Origin: Argentina anserina
Lineage: Eukaryota; Streptophyta; Magnoliopsida; Rosales; Rosaceae
Reading direction: 5' to 3'
Length of the DNA: 64,000 nt
Assembly: GCF_933775445.1 (NCBI RefSeq)
Contig: NC_065872.1
Location: forward strand, 17,112,001 to 17,176,000
Positions within the stretch are counted from its first letter, which is position 1. Each line of letters opens with the position of its first letter. The position numbers were made by a program, and so were the translations under genes. This document shows, piece after piece, positions 48,861 through 61,600 of this stretch. The notes beneath the pieces were generated by a model that did not search any database, had not been told where the DNA came from, and saw only the letters and a list, made by a program, of their open reading frames with translations.

Positions 48861-51800
48861 CCTTCAAAGACTCGATAGAATTTGGTGATAGATTTCTACG
48901 GTTGAAACCTGCATAGGATAGGTAGGTTTGACCCTTTGAACCTTCCCTTATAAAAGTATGCTTACTTTACTAACTAAATAGTAGACGCGATGTCTTTGAA
49001 CTATTCGTCATTTGTGTAAATGATAACATACTTTACACAGGAGTCTCCCTGGTACACTTCGGTTCTCATTTTTGTGCCCATTTTGGCCATGGAACACACG
49101 CCTGGTTCTGCAAGTAGTTTGATAAGAGTTATGCCCTCATTAACTCCCCTAGAAGCGGCCCCACTTCTCTCTTGCATAGGTGATCTCTTAATTAAGAGTA
49201 ACCCGCATTACTCTGCTCGATTTCTCGACGCATAAGAATCATTAAAAGTTTTAACTTAACCTCATCCTTTACGGGTATCACTGGTTTTTATCATAGGAAT
49301 GAACTTGGGGAACTCCCCACAGTGATCCGAACTAATCTCTACAGTTTGGTTTTCCCTTTTGAACCTAGATCTTGGGATCTTCAGTCAGCTAGGTTGGGTA
49401 TCCACTGTAGTGATTTTTAATTTCCAATGGGCTTTAGTCCCATTCCCTTCAATGATTTTTCAACTAACTCTCTGTTTAACCCTTTAGTTAAAGGATCAGC
49501 AATATTATTCTTAGACTTTACATAGTCTATAGAGATAACTCCAGTTGAGAGTAGTTGTCTAATGGTATTATGTCTTCGACGAATGTGTCTAGACTTACCA
49601 TTATACATCTTACTCTGTGCCCTGCTAATTGCATATTGACTATCACAATGTATACCAATCGCAGGCACAAGTTTTGTCCATCTAGGAATGTCCTCTATGA
49701 ACTGGCGTAGCCATTCTGCTTCCTCCCCACATTTGTCTAGTGCTACAAACTCAGACTCCATTGTGGATCTAGTTATAACTGTTTGTTTTGAGGACTTCCA
49801 AGACACGGCTGCACCCCCTAGCGTAAATACATATCCGCTAGTAGACTTTGAGTCTTTCATGTCAGATATCCAGTTCGCATCAGTGAACCCTTCTATAACA
49901 GCTGGGTATGATGTGTAGTGCAACCCGTAGGTACGAGTATACCTTAGGTATTTGAGTACTCTTCCAATCGCTTGCCAATGCATAGCTCCAGGATTACTCG
50001 TGTACCTACTTAGCTTATGAACCGCATAAGGTAGATCTGGTCTTGTACAACTTGTTAAGTACATTAGACTCCCAATTATTCTTGAATACTCTAATTGAGA
50101 AACACTTTCACCTTTATTCTTGGACAAATGTAGATTCAAATCTACAGGAGTTCTGACAATTGCAGAACCTTCCTTGTCAAATTTCCCAAGAATATTGTCC
50201 ACATAGTGTGTTTGACTCAACACTAGCCCTTCTGATGTTCTCGTAATTTTAATTCATAAAACAACATCAGCAAGTCCCAAGTCTTTCATGTCAAACTTAG
50301 AATTTAACATGTCTTTAGTAGACTTGATCATCTTATCGTTGCTCCCAACGATAAGCATATCATCCACATACAGACATAAAATGATATATCCATTTTCAGT
50401 GTCTTTGATATATACACACTTATCACCTTCATTTATTCTAAATCCACTGGTGATCATGGCACTATCAAATTTCTCATGCCATTGTTTTGGTGCTTGTTTT
50501 AAGCCATATAATGACTTAACCAATCTGCACACCTTCTTACTCTGAGAAGGAGCAGAAAAACCTTCTGGTTGTTCCATGTAGATTTCTTCTTCTACATCTC
50601 CATTTAGGAAAGCCGTTTTTACATCCATTTGGTGTACTTCAAGTTTGTGCAACGCTGCACTTGCAAGTACCATCCGTATGGATGTTATTCTCGTCACAGG
50701 AGAATAAGTGTCAAAACAAACCAAACCCTCATTTTGCCTATAGCCTTTAATAACAAGTCTAGCCTTGTACTTGTCTATTGACCCATCAACTTTTAATTTC
50801 GTTTTGAAAATCCACTTGGAAGTCAAAGTCTTACATCCAGGTGACAAATCCACTAATTCCCAAGTGTGATTTTGCATGATGGAGTCAACCTCACTTTTGA
50901 TTGCTTCTTTCCATAGAGGACCATCAATAGAGCTAACTGCCTCTTTGAAGGTACGGGGATCACCTTCAACCATATATGACAAGAAGTCAGGTCCATAGGA
51001 CTTTGCGGTCCTTGCCCTTTTACTTCGTCTAGGTTCAACCTCAGACTCAGATTCGGACTTCGACTCAGATTCTTGATCCTGAGCATCATCAGTTTCGGCT
51101 CGGTTGTCTTCACGTGCCCGTTTAGAAGAATTAAATTCCTCTCTAGACTTCCGTGGAAATACATTTTCAAAGAAAGATGCATTTCTCGATTCCATTATCG
51201 TATCCTTATGAATTTCAGGAATATTCGAATCATGGGCTAGGAATCGATAAGCCGAACTGTTATGTGCATATCCAAAAAAGATGCAATCACTGTTTTAGGC
51301 CAATTCTTCACCTTTTAGGTTTAGGAATTTTCACTTTTGCCAAACATCCCCATACTTTTAAGTATTTGTAGGATGGTTTTCTCCATTTCCATAACTCATA
51401 TGGAGTTTTCTCTTCTTTCCTTTTGGGCACCTTATTTAAAAGGTAATTTGCCGTGAGAATCGCGCCTCCCCACATGTTGGGTGGCATCCCAAAACTGAGT
51501 AGCATAACATTCATCATATCCTTTAGAGTATGATTTTTTTGTTTTGCTACACCATTTGATTGTGGTGAGTATGGAGCAGTCCTTTGATGTATAATCTCAT
51601 TCTGAGCACAAGTCTCAGCAAATGGCGATTTATACTCACCCCCTTGGTCACTTCTTAGTGCCTTAATTTTCTTGTTGAGTTGGTTCTCAACCTTATTTTT
51701 ATAGAGAATGAACTTCTCTATGGCCTCACTTTTGCATTTTAGCAAATACACATAGCAATATTTCGTGCTATCATCTATGAAGGTAATAAAGTATTTATTA

Positions 51801-52630
51801 TTCCCTCTAGATACCGTTGATTTTAAATCACACACATCTGTATGAATCAGATCAAGGGGTTCATTGTTTCTTTCAACACTTTGGAAGATGATCTAATCAG
51901 TTTTGTCTCTACACAAGTTCACACTTGTGCATGTTAATTGACATATATTATATTCTTCACTACCATAAATTAGGAAGACTCATATAGGTGTAATAACTAG
52001 TTTTTGACAATAAACAATCCACCACCCATGGCTCTATGTCAATTTCAGACAAAACACATTTGTCAACATGGAGTTTTATACTCATAAAACCCTTAAGAAC
52101 ATACATCAATTTATTCGATAATTTCAGTTCTGTTCTACAGATCAATCCAAAAACTTGGCTTGGTCATACCATAGCTCTAAGTCATTTAGTCCCCAGTCAT
52201 AATCACTGACTTTTTCCATGCTATCATCTGATATCATACAACAGAGGTTCATGTCTGCAACCTCATGAGTGACGGCTTCAATCAGGTTTGCCTTTCTCTT
52301 TTTGTTCCTCTTTGGTTTGTTGCAATCCACAGACTTGTGACCAGTCTTGTCATAGTTGTAGCACTTGCCTTCAAACCTTGGCTTCTTGGAGATGCCTCCT
52401 TTCGGCCCCAGTTTGGACCCATGATACTTGCCTTTCTTGTTTTTGGAACCTTGACCATGTTCCATCATGTTTGCCTTGGCAGAGACATCATTGATCCATG
52501 CTTTCTTTTCGGATTCTCGGTTGTCTTCCTCAATGGGAAGCCTAACCTCTAGATCCTCCATGGTCATAACATTGATTTCAATTCTGTTAAAATTTGGTTT
52601 TAAATGGTTTTTTCCAACCATTTTCCAACA
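48861..52630 (-). mobile_element. LTR-less Copia fragment bracketed by a 100-bp duplication
   Basis: Minus-strand Copia coding in order: Gag with a zinc-knuckle remnant (52621-52142, CYNYDKTGHKSVDC), integrase (51835-51308, RSDQGGEYKSPFA), reverse transcriptase (51195-50254, LYVDDMLIVGSNDKM) and RNase H (50223-49417, [20 protein letters not shown]). It is damaged: a TGA near 50254 where the frame otherwise continues, a frameshift between integrase and reverse transcriptase, gaps in Gag and around protease. The 48861-49410 part looks like the 3' untranslated region, with CTACAGTGGATACCCAACC on the minus strand. No LTR, primer-binding site or purine tract is seen at either end. It is a different Copia lineage from its neighbour. 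Confidence 0.85.
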
Positions 52631-52730
52631 AGAATATATACCTTTTCTACTCTTCTTATCTAGCTGATATATGGAGAAAAAGAGACTAGCCTGACTGGTC
52701 GTGAAAATCTACTAGGAACAGAGGATTCAA
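52631..52730. repeat. 100-bp direct duplication, right copy
   Basis: Perfect copy of 48761-48860. The host sequence to its right is the true continuation of the pre-insertion locus. Together the copies bracket the LTR-less Copia fragment 48861-52630. Confidence 0.95.
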
Positions 52731-52957
52731 GGTGGAAAAAGAAAATCTTAGAGCTAGGCATGGGATGATGAACACGAATGAGAATGTTTTCATTTTCAGT
52801 TTGAAAACGAGCCAAAGTCGTTTCCAAAATTTATACTTAGCTTTTGAGTTGTATCCTCGAAGGATTTCCTTGTTTATAGATATCTACACACCGATCGTGT
52901 ATTACAGTGGATTTTATTTTCATAATACATAAAACTGTATTGTAATCCCGTACCGAA
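52731..52957. other. Host flank
   Basis: Short AT-rich stretch continuing the locus right of the duplicated 100 bp; no gene seen. Confidence 0.4.
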
Positions 52958-53743
52958 CGAGAAATTTTTCCATCTCCTGGAGAACCACCTCAACATGTCT
53001 AATGGTCCTCCCTAACCAATAAAAATTTGTCAGGTTGGATTTGTTGACAAGTCTTACCCTAGTAAAAAAAACTCTTAAAATTTATCTTCTGATTTTCTTC
53101 TTCCTCATGTCTTCCCCGATCTCTCTCTACCTCTAAATCTCAATCTCTCTCATCTTATCTCTCTCTCTCTCATGACACTTGAAGAATCAAATTGATGGTT
53201 CTGTATAACACTAATAAGAGTTTGTAATTGTTTTTCTTTCTCTATTTTTTTTATTGGGTAACCTCCCCAGAAAAAAAATTGAACTAAAGATTAAATGCCT
53301 TAGAGGTAATTGGTTTGAAGAAATACTGGAAATTTTCAAATAGCTTATAGGAATCGTTTTAGCTTCTTTAGGGTTCTTATTAAACATCTTGCGCACACAA
53401 ATTAAACTATAGTCATATTGTAAATTGAAGGTGGTTTTCAACTTTTCATTATTAATCAATGGGGTTCTTAGGGAACGAGGGATGATGATTATAAACACTA
53501 GAGAGAGACGTGCACAGAGAGAAAGGGGAGAGGAGAGATTCAACGATCGGTGAAGACATGATATAGAAGAAGAAGAAGACCAGTGGGGTAATTTCCAAAA
53601 TAACAAGAGAATTAAAAGTTTCAGAGTTTTTTTTACCAGGGTAATTAAGACTTGTCAACAAATCAAACGTGACAAAATTTTATTAGTTAGGAATGACCAT
53701 TAGGCATGCTGAGGTAGTTCTCCCAGAAGATGGAAAAATTTCT
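52958..53743. mobile_element. Long-TIR MITE, ~0.8 kb
   Basis: The left end ACGAGAAATTTTTCCATCT is mirrored by the right end AGATGGAAAAATTTCTCGT, and similarity continues for about 115 bp, including GATTTGTTGACAAGTCTTA against TAAGACTTGTCAACAAATC. The centre has short open frames only. Arms of this length suggest a Mutator-like or foldback element; no sure target duplication was seen. Confidence 0.75.
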
Positions 53744-53973
53744 CGTACCAACAGGCCCTAACCAACCGAGCTAGATACTGCCGCAGCTCGAACCCAAGCC
53801 GATAATTATACCAAAACATAAGATATAAATAACCTGAAAATTAGAAAATAAAAAACAAGCCGATAAGTATCCGACTGGTCAGAATTGTAGTGTTATATAT
53901 GTATATATAATCATCTATGTATATATATATGTATGCCCATATATGTATGTTTCAAATAAGTTTATTAAAACAA

Positions 53974-54004
<31 letters not shown>

Positions 54005-54029
54005 CGGATGTGTAATTACTAAATTCGCT
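53744..54029. other. AT-rich spacer with TA and CA runs
   Basis: Contains TATATG and ACACAC runs at 53895-54004 and no gene. Confidence 0.5.
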
Positions 54030-54690
54030 TTAATATGAAGCAAATATATGAAGGAAACTTCTCGGGATCGATCGACACCAGTCGATATGATTGATATATA
54101 TATATATAGTGACCCTGTAAAACATTCATCTAATTCGGACCTCGTTTGACCGTCGGAATTTCCGGTAAACCGAAAACAATACTAATATGTCATAAGGGAA
54201 GACCTATTACCAGAATGCGAACATCAAAAGCCATTTGTATATCTGAAATCACCTAATTTTTGTCACCAATTGTGTGCGGTCTCACCAAGGAAACCCATTT
54301 GGCAAAGCCCCAGTCAATGAGGATTTTAATATTTCAAAACGCCTATTTTTTAGTTGACCGTTAGTACGAACGGTCAAACCATGTCCGAAACGGACGAAAT
54401 TTTTACGGGGTCCCTAAATATATATACAGATCACATCTGCTGGTGTCGATCGACCATATTTTAAACTAGAGTTGGCGATCGCCTATGTGTCAACTAATGT
54501 ATCATAACCTTTATATTAGGTTTAAAATAAAACTATCGCATTATGAAGCGGCTATATGAAGGAAACTTCTCGGGATCGATCGACACCAGCCGATCTGATC
54601 GGTATATATATTTATGGACCCTATAAAAATTTCATCAAATTCGAATCTCGTTTGAGCGTCGGAATTTTCGGTAAATTGAAGAGTTACGAT
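54030..54690. repeat. Second locus of the ~500-bp repeat family
   Basis: The phrase GAAGGAAACTTCTCGGGATC with GATCGACACCAGYCGAT occurs at about 54048 and again at about 54556, a spacing of about 508 bp, followed both times by a block with ACCCTRTAAAA and a TTTGASCGTCGGAATTT. The stretch between (54430-54545) has GATCACATCTG and CAACTAATGT-TATAACCTTT, matching in order the unit of the array at 7340-10098 (GATCACATCTGACGG; CTACTAATGTGGTATAAC). Within the unit 54108-54165 and 54345-54415 are inverted relative to each other. Confidence 0.6.
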
Positions 54691-54899
54691 GTCGAATGAG
54701 TTTGATGTCGAACCATACATACTCTGTTGAAGCAAAATTCTAACATTGTAGATTAATCTACATGAAAAGTGATATCTGACAGAAATTGATGGTGATGATC
54801 GACCCATGTCGCCGCCACAGCCTCTTGGAAAGCCGTAGGATCCAATTTCAACAAAGAGATAGGTCATTGGTTAGGTAATGCCAACACCGCACATGTAAA

Positions 54900-56760
54900 T
54901 CCTATCAGTTATATATTTGTTAAGCGTAGTGAGAAAGAGAAGATTTTAGACTCACCTTAAGGTGCAAACTCTCTGACAAAATGCCTTGGAATCAAATATG
55001 AGACGGTTTGCCCTCATAATACCTTGTCATTTATGTGTTTTTCAAAACAATTGAATTTGCAGGTTGTGGTCACATATCATATCTAGACCACAGAGTGCTA
55101 TAACTTGATAAAGGTAGGGATAATAAAATGAAGTGTGATGGACTCTTGATGAACTAAGAGTCAAATGCTGCTTTCCGAAGCTCCTTGCTCAAAACTTAGG
55201 GTTTACCACCCTGACAATGTAGGAGAATTCACTTCGAAGATTTTTTATTGCATAGCCGGGATTGGACATCCCCGTAACCCCACGTTCATTCTGCATGAAT
55301 GGATGAGAAGGAGCAACAATTAAGTAGTTAAAGCTTATAGCTAGGGCTCTCGTTACGCGTAAGTAATTTACTCATAACTGTATGGGGATATACAATATTG
55401 CATGTAGGTGTACTTAGAATGAAAAGATCTTGAGAATACTAGGTCTCAAAAGTGATGACCGTTATTGATGATGTTATTCATCGGTTGGCTAAAGGCAGTA
55501 AGGACGATAAACTGATGCCTACAAGTATTCCATGAATCAGTCAAACTCAAGAGAATATATGTTTCCGCCGTATGAGTGACGATAAGTCTTAAGAGATGAA
55601 AATCTCCATATATAAGTACGATATAAGTGTATGCATGTACTTGTTATAATATATTTGACTCGACACCTCATTCGGTTTAAACTCATAAGGCCAAGATGAT
55701 GGCTGAGTGCGCCTACACATATGTCAATGCTTGATCACAGCACGTTATGACATCAAATCCTATATCCCAACACAAAACACATTTTAATGAAGCGATATCA
55801 GAATCTGCTCAGATTCGTTGGTCAGCTTCCATGGGACCTATATGGCAGAGCACTTGTTGGAAAATGGTGAATTTAGTAGCATTAGAAATCTATATTTGTC
55901 TACTTTTTAGGAACAGCAACCATTTAACCATATCTATCAGGAAATTGAGTGAGTTATAACTGTTTTAGTAAAATATGACGGATCTATCAGGAAATTGTAG
56001 CTGAGTCAACTTCGACCGGGCTTTGTGATTAATTCAGAAAGAACTAGGTTGTGAACCATATATCACTGGAAAGCCATGGGTGTTTACTTTCCAAAAATTA
56101 TTACAGTTCATACATATCTATTGTAACGAAGAGGTTATGATTGTTTAAGTGCGTGAATGTCATACCACGTGTGAATCTGTTATTCATTGCAAACTCTTGT
56201 TTTGAGTTGTTATGCAATTCTTTTTCTTTTGATCCATGTACGAATAATTGTACATGTCTGATTTAAGAATGTTTGGCGAGATTTGATATTCAAATCATTG
56301 ACCCATTACTACTTTTGAAGAATGTGAAGAGCATTCGTATACGCTATGTATCTAAACTTCGAAATTAAGTTACCGATTAGGGGGAGTTATTTTGTAGACT
56401 TCAGGGGGAGTCTATATCACATGTTATCTTCGACTGTAGTTAGTGCGTTGTACTTTTTTTCCCTTCGACCAAATTTTTATTTTACCAAAGAAGTTTTTAT
56501 TTTGCTTGGCAAAGTTTTTACCGAGGCAACAATATTGTACCATGTCATTAGCATCGCGATACAAGGGGAGTGTTGTAGGAGAATTACTCTCCATAATCTT
56601 CCGGTGTATCTTGTCCTAATTAGTATAGGTTAGTCAAGATAAGGAATGATATATAATCCCTTATTCAACGATGTACTCAATGTAATGCCTATATATAAGA
56701 TTATCAATGAATAAAGATGTTGTTTCTCCCTATTTGATGCGTATTACATCTTCTGTAACA
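54900..56760 (+). mobile_element. Old Copia relic with 3' LTR
   Basis: Around 55200-55330 the plus strand encodes YHPDNVGEFTSKIF, an integrase motif of the DNAGEFTSK type seen in some Copia lineages. The 3' part has the repeated AGGGGGAGT pattern (56380 and 56404) and a CACTTTTTTTCCC-like stretch typical of the untranslated region before the LTR in Ivana/Oryco-type elements. AAGGGGAG at 56562-56570 serves as purine tract before an LTR at 56571. The body is too decayed to translate. Confidence 0.6.
56571..56760 (+). repeat. 3' LTR of the Copia relic
   Basis: 190 bp from TGTTGTAGGAG to TTCTGTAACA, with TG and CA ends, TATATATAAG near 56690 and an AATAAA at 56709. No partner LTR was found upstream. 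Confidence 0.65.
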
Positions 56761-56944
56761 TGTATCAAAATATATACATATATCAAAATTCAATTGTGGA
56801 GATGTACTCTTGTGACCATAAGAACTCTTCTTTTCCATAATATTTTTATAAGAGTAACAATATGCAACAAACTGATTTGTCATAGAAAATCACAAAGAAT
56901 ATGCCAATCAAAGGAGATATTAAGGCGGTACTATTCTAAACTCT

Positions 56945-57684
56945 TTCTCTCTTGATTGGGACTCATGGATTAATGCACAGCTCCACTGCCATTCTCTTTT
57001 AAAAAATAATGTGAAATGGAGTTCAATGTTTGTGTTCATTTGTTGGTTTATCTTGAAGTAAAGAAATAAACAGGTTTTTGATAGTGTCTTTCATATGCCT
57101 TTTGATCCTTATGCTGTGATTTGGAATTTTGTGGAGGAATGGTCTAGAGTCAACTTGAAAAAGAATGTTGATTTAATTTATAGCTACAAGTTCTTTGTCT
57201 GGAGGAATGGTCTAGAGTGTCTTCTTCTAGTAAAATTAGTGCTGGAGGTGTGATCAGAGATCATAATGGCTCTTGGATCTCTGACTTTCAAATCAACCTA
57301 GGCATTGGTGACATTCTCGATGTTGAAACATGGGGTCTCTATTATGGTCTGAAGGTTGCTGCTCAAATGAATATCATTTGCCTAGAAATTGAATCAGACT
57401 CGGCTATCCTAATTCAGCTTATACAGAAGAATAATTTTGAGCTCCATCCTCTTGGCTCTCTCTTAAATGGCTGCTTGATGTTCATGAAGGGTTTGACTTC
57501 TGTCTCCGTGTCTCATATCTTTAGAGAAGCCAACATGACAGCTGACTCTCTCGCAAAGGAAAATATCAATCATGACATGGGTTTAGTGATCTTTGATTCT
57601 CCTCCTGTTCATGCCTCTCAATGGTTTTTGGATGATCTAGCTGGTGTGTCTAGAGCTAGAATGGTTTTCAAGTATTCTAGTTAG
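56945..57684 (+). pseudogene. LINE 3' end with an open RNase H-like domain
   Basis: From 57217 an open frame of 155 codons encodes an RNase H-like (RVT_3) domain: ISAGGVIRDHNGSWISDFQI, LDVETWGLYYGLKVA, LEIESDSAILIQLI and SHIFREANMTADSLAKE. Upstream, after a duplicated AGGAATGGTCTAGAG (about 57137 and 57202), comes RNKQVFDSVFHMP and other blocks of the zinc-binding region of LINE polyproteins, with stops. The frame's own start is inside the domain, so it is a relic despite being open, unless it was taken up as a host gene. Confidence 0.65.
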
Positions 57685-58696
57685 TTTCTTTTGCTTATTT
57701 GTTTAGGCTCTTTGAGCCTCGTTTGTAAAAAAAGAAAAGAAAAGAAAACAAAACAAAGTTAACATCAATAACGTGCTTAGATACTAGTGGCTGATATTGA
57801 TATATAACAATAAAATAATTACGGGTGCTTGCACTCTATGGTGCATTGAATCCGTTTCCCCATAATCATGATTCATTCCAATCTAATTTCCTTCTCCTAC
57901 CTAATTTTCTCAAGCATCATACAATCAAGAACTATATCTATGTGTTCAATTTTCCGAACTTACTACATATCCAATCAGGTTACGTATTGTTCCTGGTCTC
58001 TTTACAAAATTGAAAAAAAGTGTAGTTTTCGGTAACCGTTGATTACGCTTGTTCAAACTTTAAATCATCACAAATTGTTTGGATTTGCCCTCAAAACTTG
58101 AATGAGTTACTCTGTTTTGGATGTGCTGACGAACTTGGTTTAACGCGTTCTACAACTTTCCAAAACAAAGCTTTCTCAAAATCTGAACTGAACAGAAGTC
58201 GAGTTTTGGTTCACTAGATAGACTAAGGAGGGTGAAAGTAAATATTATGATGATCGCCGTCTAAACTCGGTAAATGTAAATCTCAGGTCGGGACGCATTG
58301 ATGAATCTCATTTTTGTTTTGTTTTGTTTTGGATTAAAAAAACACGTTGGGACCCAGTGTGTTTCAGTCTCGTAGTTATCAAAACAGCAGCAAATAAAAG
58401 GAGTCGGACTCCGACTGAGAGACCAAGAAAGAAGAACAAGAGCCCCCCTTAAGCTCTCACATTGTCCAATCTTCGCCTCCCCCTCCATCTCACTATTCCA
58501 ATCACTCAATTTCTCATCTCCCACACTCTCAGTCCTCAATTCTGAATTTCCGAACCATCATTCTGCCCAGGTAACATGAAACTCTTTGATAATCTCATAT
58601 ACAATTTATTGTTTCTACCTAAAGTGATCATTTTTGCATTTTGGAATGAGATTTTTTGTGCAATTTTTTTTTCTTTTTTTACAATACCAGATAAAA
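57685..58696. other. Promoter and leader of the glucose transporter gene
   Basis: No coding sequence recognised. A leader exon probably ends at about 58570 (CCCAG then GTAACATG) and a leader intron ends at TACCAG before 58691. The stretch 57990-58260 is AT-rich. Confidence 0.45.
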
Positions 58697-61600
58697 ATGC
58701 AAGCGTCGACTTGTGGTTCGGTTAGGGAGAACCTAGTGTTTGGGGTCAAAGTCCAACAGCAGAGAAAGGTATTGGGTTTTGGCCAAGTGAGAAGAAATCT
58801 GTGTATGACTGAGAGGACCACCAGCAGCTTGGGTGGATTGAAGCTCACTATGGGAGCCAACCTTGGACGACATGGAATCGGGCTTGATGGGATTTCCATG
58901 ACCTCCTTGAAACCCAGATCAGTCAGGGCTCAGGCTTCTGGTATGCTTTTTCAATCACAGTGCTTGCTTATAAACTTTGTTACACAAACGTGTTTTTGAG
59001 CACTGTTCTGGACAATGACAATTCTGGAATTCAATATTTGATTTGGGTTTCTATAATGACGTGAAATTGGATTTTCGACATTTTGTCATTTGTTTGTGCT
59101 TTCTTTATGGAAATAGTCGTTTTCATGATTGTATAACCAACTGTCTTGCTCTTTTTCTTAATCGGCGGAAAAAAAGCTGACATTATAAACAAGCCAACTC
59201 TATAAGCTTTGTTAGTTGGGATTTTTCTTGGATCATGTCCGATTTACTTGCACTTCAGTTTGGTAAAACATATCCTCTTGCGTGATGCTACTATGAGCGC
59301 TATGTAGTATTGTATCTGGAATGCCTCGATTAAGTGACTGTATTTTGATACCCAACTGAACATTTTATGCTTTGGTTTTTACCTGTACTTTATTTGATTT
59401 TGCTGCAGATGGGGACATTGAGAATCTTGTTCCTCCCAAGCCTCAAGTCAAATCATCTGGAACAGTATTACCATATGTTGGTGTTGCCTGTCTTGGAGCC
59501 ATTCTATTTGGTTATCATCTTGGGTATGATTTAAGTTGGCAAAGAAAATACTTGCTCTTCTATTTTGGACATGTTTTTTTCCCTAATTACGCACTGTTTC
59601 ATTTACATTATGCATTCAAATTGGTCTGCTCAGACAATCTGTATGCATTTTATATTCAAATCAGTGTGGTCAGAAGATATGTATGCAGTCATGAGTCATG
59701 ACTGTAATTTCTCTTTCCTCTTCAATTTTTGCCGGCTGTGTATATTTTTGTAAGATAATTCAAGACCAAGCCTTTCTCTTTTTATAATAGTTCAGTTGTA
59801 TAACTTGGTCACATGAGAATCTTATGGTTGTATCTGCCTGCATTCTTTTGCAGGGTGGTAAATGGTGCTCTTGAGTACTTGTCCAAGGATCTTGGTATTG
59901 CTGAAAACGTTGCAATAAAAGGCATGTCTAATCTTTTTATTTGATTAAACCTGAGAAAATAGCTTAAACATTATTATTATTATTATTATTATTATTATAA
60001 TTATTATTATCTTTTGTTTTCTTTTCGACTTAAGTTCTTAAATTATGATCCATTTAGTGTCATGGAGTACATGTTCTTCATTTTCCTAATTTTTGTGATA
60101 CAATGCCAAATTATAAGCGGTCTGTGTTGAATGAGTTCTTACTCACACACATGCACACACTCACACATAATGTTTTGCAATGAGTACAATACATTATGAA
60201 GTATTTTTTGCTTTTTTTTTTTGAATATTCATACTTTTTTTAAATTATTGTGATGTTTGCTCTCGAGAATGTATAGTTCATTGTTTCCACCTTATGCCTT
60301 CTGCAGGGTGGGTGGTAAGCACACTTCTGGCCGGTGCCACAGTTGGATCTTTCACCGGTGGGTCATTGGCTGACAAGTTTGGGAGAACTAGGACTTTTCA
60401 ACTTGATGCAATTCCACTCACGATTGGAGCATTTTTATGGTCTGTATTTTGTCTTGGATTTTTAGGTATGATCTTCAATAAAAACACTAGAAGCTCACTG
60501 ATATTTTTTCTTGGCCTTTTTATTATTTCAGTGCCACTGCACAGAGTGTTGAGCAAATGATAATTGGGCGCTTACTTGCTGGCATCGGAATTGGCATCTC
60601 ATCAGCAATTGTCCCACTTTACATTTCTGAGGTAATGTTAGTGTTTACATACTGCTCCCGGTTATTGTTTTCTATTTACTGGCTGATCAACACTGTGATC
60701 TCTTGGTCAGATCTCCCCAACTGAAATTCGAGGTGCACTTGGATCTGTAAACCAGCTTTTTATATGTCTTGGAATCCTTGGAGCACTGGTGGCTGGATTA
60801 CCTTTATCAGCAAATCCGTTATGGTATCATCCTTGCATTTTTTTTTCTGCTCTTTGTAAATATTTTGTGCATGTGCATGCAATTGAGAATTGTATGCATG
60901 TGTGTGTGTGTTTTGGATACTTAAGCTAAAACAACACAATTGAAGTGAATGGATGTAAGGAGATGAAAGCTGGAGTCAACTGGGAAAGTCTAGTTAAAGT
61001 GAATGGAAGTAGTTTTAGCGTAAAAGTCTATTCAGAACTATCGCTCACTCTAAAACTGAAGACATATTGATAGGAATTCTTGCTATTCAATCTACTTCTC
61101 TGGCAAGTACACTAATAAAGTGAATGGAAATAGTTCGAGTAAAAGTCTATTCAGACATTTGCTCACTGTAAAACAGAAGACATATTAATTGGAAATTTTG
61201 CTAGGCAATCGATTTCTCTGGTGAGTTGTAAGTTTAGTTTTAGAAGAAGCTTGAAATATGCAGAGGTAAGAGTTCATTTGGTTGATTCCAAATGGATGTA
61301 AGGAGATGAAAGCTGGAGTCAACTGGAAAAGTCCATGAACTTTTTAAGTTTCTATTTCTTAATATTCAAAATTACTTTTTGATGTTTTGGATATATTGCA
61401 TCTACCACATGGGGCATATCCGGGATTCCCACAGCTAATGAATGGGCTCTAAGGATGGCATGTCACATCAATATATGGTATTGGAAATGCTGAATTGCTG
61501 GAGTTGGGTGGCTCCACAATTTATGCTCGAACACAGGAAATTGCCAAACTTGGGGTAAATTCGAGATAATGTCATAAATCAATGATACATATTGCATTTA

